Below, in pieces: positions 25,497 through 34,638 of a DNA stretch of 50,694 bases. Below the pieces are notes generated by a model. That model was given only the letters and a program-made list of their open reading frames with translations. It was not told the DNA's origin and made no database searches. This stretch comes from Mycobacterium sp. UM_CSW (GTDB lineage: Bacteria; Actinomycetota; Actinomycetes; Mycobacteriales; Mycobacteriaceae), in assembly GCF_000455205.1 (NCBI RefSeq), contig NZ_AUWQ01000036.1:1-50694 (forward strand), written 5' to 3'. The position numbers were made by a program, and so were the translations under genes. Numbering within the stretch: the stretch's first letter is position 1; each line of letters starts with the position of its first letter.

Positions 25497-27107
25497 ATGG
25501 CCATCGCGACGCAGCCATCCCGTTACGCGGTACCGCAGTCGATCGGCGTCGCGGACGGCTGGCGACTCGAGCGGGTCACCGCTCCCAGCCGCCTGTTCGG
25601 CGCCAATGGCCTGCGCACCGGCCCGGACGGGCGCGTGTACATCGCTCAGGTGACCGGCAGCCAGATCAGCGCGCTGGATCCCCACACCGGGGAACTGGGG
25701 GTCATCAGCGCCAAGGGCGGCGAGATCGTGGCTCCCGACGACGTGGCGTTCGACTCGCGCGGCAACCTGTACGCGACCGAGGTGATGGACGGGCGGGTCA
25801 GCGTGCGCGACACCGCCGGCCGGACCCGGGTGCTGCGCGACGACGTTCCGTCGGCCAACGGGATCACCTTTCACGGCGACCGGTTGTTCATCGGCGAATG
25901 CCGCGAGGGTGGGCGGCTGCTGGAGCTGGACCTGAACGGCGGGCCGCCGCGGGTGCTGCTGGAGGGCGTGCCCTCACCCAACGCGATGGAGGTCGGCCCG
26001 GACGGAATGCTGTATTTCCCGGTGATGGGCGCCAACGAGATCTGGCGCGTGCATCCCGACGGCGGCGAACCACAGTGCGTCGCGGGCGATCTCGGTGTGC
26101 CCGACTCGGTCAAGTTCGACCCGCAGGGCTACATCGTCTCGACCCAGGTGGCCAGCGGCCAGGTGCTGCGCATCGACCCACGCAGCGGTGAGCAACGGCT
26201 GCTGGCCCAGCTGAGTCCGGGGTTGGACAACTGCACCCTGGTCGGCGATCGCGTGCTGGCATCCAATTTCACCGGCGAGATCACCGAGATATCGTCGGAC
26301 GGTTCGACGCGAACCGTGCTGCCCGGCGGGCTGAACTGGCCGCTGGATCTGACCGTTGGCCACGACGGGCGGCTCTACGTCGCCGACGGCACGTACTTCT
26401 ATGTCGCCCTGCCCGACGGGTCGTTGCAGACCGTCGGGATGTTGTTCAGCCCCGGCTATCCCGGCTTCCTGCGGGGCGTCGCGTCGAGCGGACCGGGCGA
26501 GTTCGCCGTCACCACCTCGGGCGGCCAAGTCGGCCGCTACCGGCCTGCGGCGAGCGAAACCGAGGTGCTGGCAGACGGTTTCGACCAGCTCTACGGCGTC
26601 GCGCTCGGGCCGGGTGGGCCCGTCGTCGCCGAGTTGGGCACCGGGCGGGTGCTGTCGGTTCGCTCGGCTGGCGTCGACGCGCTGGCCACCGGCTTGCGCG
26701 AGCCGGTCGGCGTCGCGATGGGCGGCGACGGGGCATGCCTGGTCGCGGAGGCCGGCGTCGGACGGGTGATCCGACTGAACGGCTCGGCCATCGACACGGT
26801 CGTCGCCGACCTGCAACGCCCGCAAGGCATTTGCGTGCATGACGACGTGCTGTACATCGTCGACGCCGCCGCCAACGAGTTGGTCGCGTTCGACATGAAC
26901 ACCAAGGATCGGCGGACCATCGCGTCGGGATTGCCGGTCGGACCCCCGGCGGGGGTGGTGCCCAAGCCGCTGAAAGGCATGCCGCCGTTTTCCGGCCCGC
27001 AGGGCCCCTTCGCCGGCATCGCCGCCGCGGCCGACGGGACGCTCTACGTCTCGGCCGACGGGGACGGCAGCGTGCTGGCGGTGCGCCGATCGCCGGACGG
27101 CCGCTGA
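25497..27107 (+). CDS. NHL/SMP-30-like beta-propeller protein
   Basis: The 536-aa product is built of repeated NHL/SGL blades, each with a pattern such as GPDGRVYIAQ, DSRGNLYATE, GPDGMLYFP, GHDGRLYVAD and AADGTLYVSA. There are about ten such repeats and no signal peptide, so it is probably cytoplasmic. The family includes gluconolactonase/SMP-30 lactonases, strictosidine-synthase-like hydrolases and virginiamycin-B-lyase-like proteins. I infer a lactonase or esterase role because a Baeyer-Villiger-type enzyme is encoded in the divergent operon. I take the ATG at 25497 (MAIATQPS); the frame stays open further upstream across the promoter, which I reject. It is the first rightward gene, and its TGA overlaps the regulator's ATG. 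Confidence 0.8.
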   Translation: MAIATQPSRYAVPQSIGVADGWRLERVTAPSRLFGANGLRTGPDGRVYIAQVTGSQISALDPHTGELGVISAKGGEIVAPDDVAFDSRGNLYATEVMDGRVSVRDTAGRTRVLRDDVPSANGITFHGDRLFIGECREGGRLLELDLNGGPPRVLLEGVPSPNAMEVGPDGMLYFPVMGANEIWRVHPDGGEPQCVAGDLGVPDSVKFDPQGYIVSTQVASGQVLRIDPRSGEQRLLAQLSPGLDNCTLVGDRVLASNFTGEITEISSDGSTRTVLPGGLNWPLDLTVGHDGRLYVADGTYFYVALPDGSLQTVGMLFSPGYPGFLRGVASSGPGEFAVTTSGGQVGRYRPAASETEVLADGFDQLYGVALGPGGPVVAELGTGRVLSVRSAGVDALATGLREPVGVAMGGDGACLVAEAGVGRVIRLNGSAIDTVVADLQRPQGICVHDDVLYIVDAAANELVAFDMNTKDRRTIASGLPVGPPAGVVPKPLKGMPPFSGPQGPFAGIAAAADGTLYVSADGDGSVLAVRRSPDGR

Positions 27108-27847
27108 TGTCCCAGGCGATCTCGAGCGAGCACCGCTATCTGCAGATCGCGCGAACGCTGCGCAAAGAGATCGTCGACGGCGTGTACCCGGTGGGTTCGC
27201 AGCTGCCGACGGAGCACCAGCTGTGCGAGCGATTCGCGGTCAGCCGCTACACCGTGCGCGAAGCGCTGCGCCGGCTCCGCGAGGACAACCTGGTCGCGTC
27301 GCGGCCCCGCGCGGGCACCCGGGTGGTCCCCCGGCCGGCGACCAGTTCCTATGCGCAGGACACCATGTCGATCGACGACCTGCTCGCCTTCGCGTCCGGC
27401 GCGCAGCTGACCATCGAGTCCAACGAGATGGTGGAGATCGACGACGAACTCGCCGTGCGGACCGGGCTGCCGGCCGGCACGCAGTGGCTGTCCGTGCGCG
27501 GCTACCGGCGGGCCGACGGCGCGTCGGTGCCCCTGTGCCGAACGGAGTACTACATCAACCGCGATTTCGCCGCGGTCGGCCGGCTGCTGCAACGCCACAC
27601 CGGCCCGATCTTTCCGCTGATCGAGGACCTGTTCGGGGTCAGCATCGCCGAGCTGCGCCAGGAGATCGCCGCGGTGCTGCTGCCGCCCGAGCTGGCCGAC
27701 GGCCTCGGGGCCGCGGCGGGCACGGCGGCGCTGCAGATGCGGCGCACCTACAAGACCTCCGACGGCGAGGTCGCCCAGGTAACGGTCAACACTCACCTGT
27801 CGTCGAGCTTCCGGTACGCGATGACCATGCGCCGCGTGAATGATTAG
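27107..27847 (+). CDS. GntR-family regulator with UTRA ligand domain (HutC type)
   Basis: The 246-aa protein has an N-terminal winged helix with the GntR signature (IARTLRKEIVDGVYPVGSQLP, then LCERFAVSRYTVREALRRL), residues about 9-75. A UTRA domain follows from about residue 90 to the end, containing VRGYRRADGASVPLCRTEYYI and the C-terminal LQMRRTYKTSDGEVAQVTVN strands that bind small effectors. It is translationally coupled to the propeller gene and overlaps the next ligase gene by eight bases. It probably represses both divergent operons at the TTGTCYGGAC palindromes and is released by a pathway acid or CoA ester. The effector is unknown. Confidence 0.93.
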   Translation: MSQAISSEHRYLQIARTLRKEIVDGVYPVGSQLPTEHQLCERFAVSRYTVREALRRLREDNLVASRPRAGTRVVPRPATSSYAQDTMSIDDLLAFASGAQLTIESNEMVEIDDELAVRTGLPAGTQWLSVRGYRRADGASVPLCRTEYYINRDFAAVGRLLQRHTGPIFPLIEDLFGVSIAELRQEIAAVLLPPELADGLGAAAGTAALQMRRTYKTSDGEVAQVTVNTHLSSSFRYAMTMRRVND

Positions 27848-29477
27848 GCCGACGGACGTGACAGCCCGGGCCCACCGAGACGCGCCATTCGCGGCGGAGG
27901 CATACCGGCGTGGGCTGTGGGTCAGCACCACGCTGGCGGACTCGCTGCGCACGGCCGCGGAGACCACGCCAGGGCGAACGGCGTTGGTGGACGGGGACAC
28001 TCGGCTGGATTGCGCCGCGCTCGACAGCGAGGCGACCCGGTTGGCCAACGCCCTGCTGGCGCGCATGCCGACCGGCAGCGTGGTGTCGTTCATGTTGCCG
28101 AACTGGCACGAGGCCGCCGTCGTCTATCTCGCCGCGACGCTGGCCGGGATGGTGGTGAACCCGATCCTGCCGTCGCTGCGCGACCACGATTTGCGCTTCA
28201 TCCTCGAAGACGTCGAATCCGCGATGATCTTCGTCCCGCACCGGTTCGGCGGTCACGACTACGCCGCGATGCTCGAACGCGTCACCGCCACAATGGACCC
28301 CGCGCCCGAGGTGGTGGTGCTGCGTGGCGAATCCGGTGCGCACACGCCGTATCCGGCGCTGCTGGAGGACCCGCCGGATCCCGCGCGGCTGCCGCGGCTG
28401 GATCCCGACGCCGCGCGTATGGTCCTGTACACGTCCGGCACCACCGGGCGCCCGAAAGGCGTGCTGCACAGCCACAATTCGCTGCACGCGCTGATCAGTC
28501 AGATCCGTGACCAGTGGAACGTCGAGCCGGGCGATACGTTCCTGGTCCCGTCGCCCATCGCGCACATCGGCGGGTCGATCTACGCGTTCGAATGCCCGCT
28601 GCTGCTGGGCACGACCGCGGTGCTGATGGACCGGTGGGATCCGGCGGCGGCCGTAGCGCTCATGGATCGCGAACGGTGCACCCACATGGCCGGTGCGACA
28701 CCGTTCCTGCAGCAGCTGTTGTCCGCCGCCGAGCGCGCCGGCACCCGCCTGCCCGACCTGAAGGTGTTCATCTGCGGCGGCGCGTCGGTGTCGCCGTCGC
28801 TGATCCGGCGCGCCGCCGACTATTTCGACAGAGCGGTCGTTACTCGGGTGTACGGATGCACCGAGGTGCCCGTCGCCACCGTCGGCGCACCCCGGCCGGA
28901 CGAAGCCGACCGAGCCGCCGACACCGACGGACGGCCCGGCATCGCCGAGATCAAGCTCGCCGCTCACGACTGGGCATCCGACGGCGACGGCGAGATCTGT
29001 GTCCGCGGCCCGCAGATGCTGATCGGGTACCGGCATTCGCACGACGATGCCGACTCATTCGATGCCGCAGGGTTTTTCCACACGGGGGACCTCGGCCGCT
29101 GGGTCTCAGCTGGTTTGAAAGGCGGATACCTCCTCGTGACCGGGCGGGCAAAGGACGTCATCATTCGCAACGGCGAGAACATCTCGGCCAAGGAAGTCGA
29201 AGACCTGCTCGCCGAGCACCCCGGCATCGCCGAAATCGCGGTCGTCGGGCTGCCCGACGAGCGAACCGGGGAACGGGCGTGCGCGGTGATCGTGCCCTCG
29301 GCGGACCGGGGCGAGTCAGAGCCGGGCGTCGCCGACCTGCTCGCCCTGCTGCAAAGCAAGGGTGTCGCAAAGTTCAAGGCGCCTGAGCAGGTGGTCATTT
29401 GGGATGCGCTGCCCAAGAACGACGCGGGCAAGATCCTCAAACATCGGATCAGGGCCGCTTTAACACAGGATGGGTGA
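27840..29477 (+). CDS. AMP-forming acyl-CoA ligase (cyclohexanecarboxylate-CoA ligase-like)
   Basis: This 545-aa ANL ligase has the P-loop [19 protein letters not shown], the core [21 protein letters not shown], the hinge [21 protein letters not shown] and the C-terminal Lys in [14 protein letters not shown]. Its length and the YGCTE motif resemble cyclohexanecarboxylate- and other alicyclic acid-CoA ligases, a suggestion rather than proof of substrate. It starts eight bases inside the GntR gene and overlaps the next SDR gene by eight bases. It is the second CoA ligase of the island, so either two acids are activated at different steps or the two arms handle different fragments. Confidence 0.9.
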   Translation: MIRPTDVTARAHRDAPFAAEAYRRGLWVSTTLADSLRTAAETTPGRTALVDGDTRLDCAALDSEATRLANALLARMPTGSVVSFMLPNWHEAAVVYLAATLAGMVVNPILPSLRDHDLRFILEDVESAMIFVPHRFGGHDYAAMLERVTATMDPAPEVVVLRGESGAHTPYPALLEDPPDPARLPRLDPDAARMVLYTSGTTGRPKGVLHSHNSLHALISQIRDQWNVEPGDTFLVPSPIAHIGGSIYAFECPLLLGTTAVLMDRWDPAAAVALMDRERCTHMAGATPFLQQLLSAAERAGTRLPDLKVFICGGASVSPSLIRRAADYFDRAVVTRVYGCTEVPVATVGAPRPDEADRAADTDGRPGIAEIKLAAHDWASDGDGEICVRGPQMLIGYRHSHDDADSFDAAGFFHTGDLGRWVSAGLKGGYLLVTGRAKDVIIRNGENISAKEVEDLLAEHPGIAEIAVVGLPDERTGERACAVIVPSADRGESEPGVADLLALLQSKGVAKFKAPEQVVIWDALPKNDAGKILKHRIRAALTQDG

Positions 29478-30252
29478 GATGCAGGTCGCTATCGTCACAG
29501 GCGCAACCAGCGGCATCGGGTTGGGATGCGCAAAGAGACTCGCCGAGATGGGAATGGCGGTCCTCGGCACGGGCCGCGACGAGGACCGACTGGCCGAGCT
29601 GCAGAACTCCATCGCCGACCCGGCTCGGGTCGCGACCCTGGCCGTCGACCTGACCCAGGACGACGCGCCGCGGCGCATCGTCGAGGCCGCCGTCGACCGT
29701 TGGGGCCACGTCGACTTCCTGATCAACAACGCCGGGGTCGGCAACCCCAAACCGGTACACGAAACCGACGACGAAACACTGGACTACTTCCTGGGTTTGA
29801 TGCTGCGGGCGCCGTTTCGGCTCGCGCGCGAGGTGCTGCCGCACATGGCACCCGGGTCGGCGATCATCAACATCACGTCGACCTTCGCCGTCGTCGGCGG
29901 GCTGCGCGGCGGCGCCTACTCCGCCGCCAAGGGCGGCCTGACCGCCCTGACCACCCACATCGCCTGCCAGTACGGCCCCGCCGGCATCCGCTGCAACGCC
30001 GTCGCGCCCGGCGTCACGGTGACACCGATGGTCGAGAAGCGCTTGCAGGACGAGCGATTCCGCAAGATCAACACCGAGCTGACGCCGCATCAGCGGCTGG
30101 GCACCGTCGACGACATCGCCAGCACCGTCGCGTTCCTGTGCTCGCCCGGTGGGAGTTTCATCAACGGGCAGACGATCGTCGTCGACGGCGGCTGGAGCTC
30201 GACCAGGTACATGTCGGACTTCGCCCTGAACTCGGAGTGGGTAGCGAGGTGA
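29470..30252 (+). CDS. short-chain dehydrogenase (FabG-like)
   Basis: The 260-aa SDR has [22 protein letters not shown], a Ser in [18 protein letters not shown] and [11 protein letters not shown]. It is the standard size for 3-oxoacyl reductase-like enzymes. Its start at 29470 overlaps the ligase stop; a second in-frame ATG lies nine bases later. The GTG of the next gene overlaps its stop. It is the fourth gene of the rightward operon and the third SDR of the island. The substrate is not evident. Confidence 0.9.
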   Translation: MGEMQVAIVTGATSGIGLGCAKRLAEMGMAVLGTGRDEDRLAELQNSIADPARVATLAVDLTQDDAPRRIVEAAVDRWGHVDFLINNAGVGNPKPVHETDDETLDYFLGLMLRAPFRLAREVLPHMAPGSAIINITSTFAVVGGLRGGAYSAAKGGLTALTTHIACQYGPAGIRCNAVAPGVTVTPMVEKRLQDERFRKINTELTPHQRLGTVDDIASTVAFLCSPGGSFINGQTIVVDGGWSSTRYMSDFALNSEWVAR

Positions 30253-31376
30253 AGGTTTCGCCCGCCGCGTTCGTGCGCACCACCCTCCCGCTGAACCTGT
30301 CAGGCCTGGCGGAGCTGGATACCGGTCGGTACCACTCGATCTGGCTGCCGGATCACATGGTGAGCTTTTGGCCCGACGCGCTGTGGACGCCCGAGTTCAC
30401 CGACCTCGCAACGTCGTCGCCGTCGCCGCATCGCCACCTCGACGGCATGGCGGTCGCCGCGGCGGCGGCCGTGCTGACCGAACGGGTGCCGCTGGCCACC
30501 AGCGTCGTGGACACGGTGCGCCGCCACCCCGCGATGCTGGCGCAAAGCGCGCTGACCATCGACCATCTCTCCCGGGGGCGATTCATTCTGGGCCTGGGCA
30601 GCGGTGAGAGCGAAAACATCGTGCCCTACGGGTTCGACTTCGCCCGGCCCGTCGGCCGCTTCGAGGAGGCGTTGCGGGTCATCCAGCTGCTGTGGGACAG
30701 CGACGGTCCGGTGGACTTCGAGGGGCGGTTCTACCGGCTGCATCGCGCCCGCCTGGACACCGAGCCCTACGACGGGCGCTTCCCGCCGATCTGGATCGGC
30801 GCCAGCGGGCCACGAATGCTCGACATCGTCGGGCGCTACGCCGACGGCTGGTGGCCGGCCGGGGCGTGGACCCCCGAGCACTACGCCGAAATGCTCGGCG
30901 CGGTAAGGCAATCGGCCGAACGGGCCGGCCGCGACCCGATGGCGATCACGCCGTGCTACGTGCAGGTTTGCCTGATCGGCGAGGACGACGACGCGATCGA
31001 AAGGATCCTGCGCGCTCCGCTGGTGGCAGCGTTCCTGCTGCAGGTGTCCGCGGAAGTGCTGCGCCGCTTCGGCTTCGACCATCCGATGGGCGACGACTGG
31101 GGCGGGTTTCATGACATCGACCCGACGACGCTGACACGGGACCGGATCCTCGACTTCCTCGGCCGCGTCAAGCCCGAAGCGATCCGGGCGGTCGTGCCGC
31201 ACGGCACACCCCGGCAGGTCGCCCGAATCATCAAGTCGTATGTGGACGCCGGGCTCCGGGTTCCCAAGATCCTGGATTACGGCGCGATGGCCGGACTGGA
31301 GTTCAGCGCCGCGTCGGCGGCCAACGTGCGCAAGACGGAGGACGAATTGTTGACCCTGTGTGGCGGGCAACCGTGA
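30249..31376 (+). CDS. F420-type luciferase-like oxidoreductase, related to phthiodiolone ketoreductases
   Basis: The 375-aa protein has the TIM-barrel pattern of bacterial-luciferase-like, F420-dependent enzymes: [11 protein letters not shown] near the N terminus, [57 protein letters not shown]. These segments closely follow those of mycobacterial (phenol)phthiodiolone ketoreductase (Rv2951c group), in particular GVG/SGE...PYG and the HPMGDDWGG motif near residue 280. It probably reduces a ketone or enone using reduced F420. It starts with GTG in the SDR stop and ends in the GTG of the sulfotransferase gene. No mycobacterial lipid synthesis gene is nearby, so a catabolic or modifying role is more likely than wax synthesis. 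Confidence 0.85.
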   Translation: MKVSPAAFVRTTLPLNLSGLAELDTGRYHSIWLPDHMVSFWPDALWTPEFTDLATSSPSPHRHLDGMAVAAAAAVLTERVPLATSVVDTVRRHPAMLAQSALTIDHLSRGRFILGLGSGESENIVPYGFDFARPVGRFEEALRVIQLLWDSDGPVDFEGRFYRLHRARLDTEPYDGRFPPIWIGASGPRMLDIVGRYADGWWPAGAWTPEHYAEMLGAVRQSAERAGRDPMAITPCYVQVCLIGEDDDAIERILRAPLVAAFLLQVSAEVLRRFGFDHPMGDDWGGFHDIDPTTLTRDRILDFLGRVKPEAIRAVVPHGTPRQVARIIKSYVDAGLRVPKILDYGAMAGLEFSAASAANVRKTEDELLTLCGGQP

Positions 31377-32542
31377 CGGCGGGACTCGACGCGGACGCGA
31401 TGCTTGCCCGCGCGCAGGCCGAGGCGGGGCGGGACGACTACGGCGATCCGACACTGCCGCAGCGGTTCCGCCTGGCCGTCGACCACTTGAACGGTATCGG
31501 CATGGACGCCAACGGCATTGAACAGGCCGAAGGGGTGTGCCATTGGCTGCTGACGTCGCGACTGGAATTCATCGAGGACCGCAACCGCTATCCGATCGGT
31601 GCCGAGATGATCGATCACCCGATGTTCGTCACGGGGGAGCCGCGCTCGGGAACCACGCTCGTGCACGCCCTGATGGCGGTGGACCCGCACGCACGCGCGC
31701 TGCGGTTCTGGGAGGTGATGTACCCGTCGCCGCCACCCGGCACCACCCGCCCCGACGACCCCCGCCGCGCCCGGGCCGACGCCGATTGGCGCGAGATCAA
31801 CGCGAAGATGCCCAAGTGGCTGCTCAGCCACCCCTACAACGACATGCTCGGCGACGGTCTGCCCGAAGACGAGCGCACCTGGGCCTTCGACTTCCGGGTG
31901 ATGACCCCGACGGCGTGGTGGCGGGTGCCGATGCAGACCCTCGTCGGCGGCCTGCCGACGGACCCGGCCGCGCAGTACCGCCTGCACAAGGCGATGCTGC
32001 AGCAGTTTCAATACAACCGGCCCCGGAAGTACTGGGTGCTGAAGGGGTTTCACGGCTTTCGGCTCAAGGAGCTCTTCGATACCTATCCCGACGCGAACCT
32101 GCTGTGGCTGCATCGCGACCCCGTCCAGGTGGCGGCGTCGCGCACCATGATGATGGCCGACATCCTCGACGGCATCGTCGGCCCGATCGATCTCGCGGTC
32201 GAGGCGAAGAAGCACCTCGAGATGACCCGGGCCAGCATCGCCAACACCATGACCAACCCGCTGGTCGACGACCCGCGAATCCTGCACATCCCCTACGCCG
32301 ATTTCATCGCCGACCCGGTCGCGACCGTCGGGCGCTACTACGCCTTCTGCGGGCGGACTCTCACCGGCGAGGCCGAGGCGTCGATGCGCGATTACCTGGC
32401 CTACAACCGCGGCGACCGCTACGGGAAGTTCCGCTACTCCACCCGGTTGCTGACCGACATCGGCGAGAACCTCGACGACCTGCACGCCGAGTTCGCGCCC
32501 TTCCGGGAGCGGTTCGGGGTCAGCATCGAAAAGCGGGACTGA
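31373..32542 (+). CDS. PAPS-dependent sulfotransferase-family protein
   Basis: The 389-aa protein has the 5'-phosphosulfate loop FVTGEPRSGTTLVHALM and the 3'-phosphate site LLWLHRDPVQVAASRTMM, which together bind PAPS. It belongs to the bacterial sulfotransferase family that is expanded in mycobacteria (Stf-like, Sulfotransfer_3). It should transfer sulfate to a hydroxyl or amine of a lipid or small molecule. The GTG start lies in the stop of the F420-type gene. A sulfotransferase inside a degradative operon is unusual: it could modify an alcohol intermediate, create a leaving group, or mark the product for export. These roles are inference. Confidence 0.88.
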   Translation: MTAGLDADAMLARAQAEAGRDDYGDPTLPQRFRLAVDHLNGIGMDANGIEQAEGVCHWLLTSRLEFIEDRNRYPIGAEMIDHPMFVTGEPRSGTTLVHALMAVDPHARALRFWEVMYPSPPPGTTRPDDPRRARADADWREINAKMPKWLLSHPYNDMLGDGLPEDERTWAFDFRVMTPTAWWRVPMQTLVGGLPTDPAAQYRLHKAMLQQFQYNRPRKYWVLKGFHGFRLKELFDTYPDANLLWLHRDPVQVAASRTMMMADILDGIVGPIDLAVEAKKHLEMTRASIANTMTNPLVDDPRILHIPYADFIADPVATVGRYYAFCGRTLTGEAEASMRDYLAYNRGDRYGKFRYSTRLLTDIGENLDDLHAEFAPFRERFGVSIEKRD

Positions 32543-32549
32543 GGCACCC

Positions 32550-33311
32550 GTGCGCGCGCTATCGGTCCACAACGTGACGTTCCTCGGGGCGTATACCGAT
32601 GAGCTGCACCAGAATTGGACGGTCCTTGGCCTGCGGCACCTCAGCATCCTCGACACCCAACTCCTCGACCCCGCCTTCGTCCGCCTGATCCGCGCCGAAG
32701 AGTACGCGGTCGAAGCGGTCTACCACCTGTTCCGCGCCGGGCCGGACCTGTCCCGGCTGATCGATGCCGCCGCAACGACGGGTGCGCGGTGCATCTACCT
32801 GCTCACCGGCGGCCGAGACGGGCTCACCTGGGAGCAGGCGGCCGAGCGGTTTTGCGGCGCGATCGAGCCGTGCGTGCAACAGGCCGGGCAGGCCGGCGTC
32901 GGCCTGGCCATCGAAAACGCGTCGAGCCTCTACGCCGACATCCATCTCGCGCACAGCCTGCGCGACACGATCACCCTCGCCGAGCTGGCGGGGCTCGGCA
33001 TCTGCATCGACCTGTTTCACTGCTGGGCCGAAGCCGATCTCGGGGGCCTGCTGCGGCGGGCGCTGCCCCGCACGCAATTGATCCAGCTGAGCGATTACGT
33101 GCTGGGCGACCGGGCCCTACCGGCCCGCGCGGTACCCGGCGACGGCGCGATTCCGGTCGAATCATTCGTGGCCCAGGCATTGGCCGGGGGCTACCGGTTC
33201 GGTTTCGACCTGGAGTTGCTCGGCCCCCGCATCGACGCGGAGGGCAGGTTGGCAGCGGCCGGGCGGGCGTGCGCGACGGTGCGCGCGATGCTCGACAGGC
33301 TCGACGGCTGA
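32550..33311 (+). CDS. sugar-phosphate isomerase/epimerase-like TIM-barrel protein
   Basis: The 253-aa protein has the pattern of AP-endonuclease-2/xylose-isomerase-like TIM barrels: GLAIENASS with a putative metal-binding Glu, GICIDLFHCWAEAD with Asp and His, TQLIQLSDYV, and a final Glu in GFDLELLGP. Together they can form the divalent metal site of the family. Members include sugar isomerases, dehydratases and hydroxypyruvate-isomerase-like enzymes. It starts with GTG seven bases after the sulfotransferase stop. It may isomerise or dehydrate a polar fragment released by the pathway. The substrate is unknown. Confidence 0.8.
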   Translation: MRALSVHNVTFLGAYTDELHQNWTVLGLRHLSILDTQLLDPAFVRLIRAEEYAVEAVYHLFRAGPDLSRLIDAAATTGARCIYLLTGGRDGLTWEQAAERFCGAIEPCVQQAGQAGVGLAIENASSLYADIHLAHSLRDTITLAELAGLGICIDLFHCWAEADLGGLLRRALPRTQLIQLSDYVLGDRALPARAVPGDGAIPVESFVAQALAGGYRFGFDLELLGPRIDAEGRLAAAGRACATVRAMLDRLDG

Positions 33312-33335
33312 GCAGTCGAGAAAGGAAGGGGTGCG

Positions 33336-34544
33336 GTGGCTTTCGGTGACGGGGCGGACGACGCGGCACTCGACCGCGCGTGGGACGAATTCTGCGAGCG
33401 ATTGAAGGCCGCCGGCAAGCAGGCGTTCAAAGACTTCAACGCGACCTCCGGCGTGCAGCGTGCCGACGCGTTTCGCTTCCTCACCCAGAACCTGGGGCAG
33501 GCGTTCGATCTGGCCCTGGAAACCCGCGACACCCGCTATCCGGCGCTACACGCCTTCTGCAACCCGACCCGGAAACTGGGCGGGGACTGCGCCGATTTCA
33601 CCTACCAGCAGGCCTGGATCGACGGCGAATCGACATACCGGATCACCGGAACCCGCGGCACCGCACCCTTTTTCAACATCACCGTGCAGGGGGCGCGCCC
33701 GGACGGCCCGCACGTCCTGCACGAGCCGTTCGGCGACGTGCCGGAGGTCAACCTGCTCGGCCACCAGCTCCGAGTCGAGCCGGACGGCACCTTCGAGCTG
33801 TATATCGGCGGCCCCGAGCGCGGCCCGAATTGGCTGCCGACCACCGCGCAGTCGCGCAAGCTGTTCATCCGCCAGGGCTTCGACCGCTGGGACGAGCGTC
33901 CCGCCCGGATGCGGATCGAGCGCGTCGACATGACCTCGCCGAAGCCGCTGCCCAGCCCCGACACCATGGTCGCGGCCATGCGCTGGGCGGGTGATTTCGT
34001 CACCGGGCTGATGAGCGACTGGCCCGAGTTCCCGTTCACCCACGGCGGCGTCGACGGTGAACATCCGAACCAGTTCCCTCGCCCGGACGCGTCGGATGCG
34101 GACGCCAAGCGCGGCCGGGCCGCCGCCAACATGTATTGGGAACTGGGCCCCGACGACGCCCTCATCGTCGAGTTCGACGCCCACCAGGGATTGTGGATGA
34201 TCACCAACATGGGGGCCTACTTCACCAGCATGGACTTCCTCTACCGACCGGTGAGCTACACCCCGAGCCGCGCATCGGTCGACGACGACGGCAAAGTCAG
34301 ACTGATTCTGGCCCACCGGGACCCGGGCCTGCACAACTGGATCGACACCCAGGGATTCGAGCGCGGCAACCTCACTTACCGGCACATGCTCGCGGGTCAG
34401 CCCGCGACGCTGACGACCCGGCTCGTCAAACACGCCGACCTCCCGCGCGCGTTACCGCCGGAAACCGCGCGTGTCACCAGCGCCGAACGCACCGCGTTGA
34501 TGTGGGAGCGCTTCAACGGGATCCGTAACCGATTCCCCCTCTGA
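33336..34544 (+). CDS. DUF1214-domain protein
   Basis: The 402-aa protein has a GTG start preceded by a very strong GAAAGGAAGGGG. Its C-terminal part carries the DUF1214 signature: NMGAYFTSMDFLYRPVSYTP, then ILAHRDPGLHNWIDTQGFERGNLTYR. The N-terminal 150 residues are less typical and include a conserved-looking NPTRKLGGDCADFTY. There is no signal peptide or membrane segment. The family has no established biochemical activity, but DUF1214 proteins often occur in mycobacterial lipid, sterol and sulfotransferase neighbourhoods. It is the last gene of the rightward operon and marks the right edge of the island. Confidence 0.8.
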   Translation: MAFGDGADDAALDRAWDEFCERLKAAGKQAFKDFNATSGVQRADAFRFLTQNLGQAFDLALETRDTRYPALHAFCNPTRKLGGDCADFTYQQAWIDGESTYRITGTRGTAPFFNITVQGARPDGPHVLHEPFGDVPEVNLLGHQLRVEPDGTFELYIGGPERGPNWLPTTAQSRKLFIRQGFDRWDERPARMRIERVDMTSPKPLPSPDTMVAAMRWAGDFVTGLMSDWPEFPFTHGGVDGEHPNQFPRPDASDADAKRGRAAANMYWELGPDDALIVEFDAHQGLWMITNMGAYFTSMDFLYRPVSYTPSRASVDDDGKVRLILAHRDPGLHNWIDTQGFERGNLTYRHMLAGQPATLTTRLVKHADLPRALPPETARVTSAERTALMWERFNGIRNRFPL

Positions 34545-34638
34545 TGCGCCCCCCCGGACGCGCGTGTCTTTCCGGCTATCCGGGCTCCCGCACAACTAGG
34601 CTGGCTGCGATCACGAGGAGGGGCAGCGACGTATCGGC

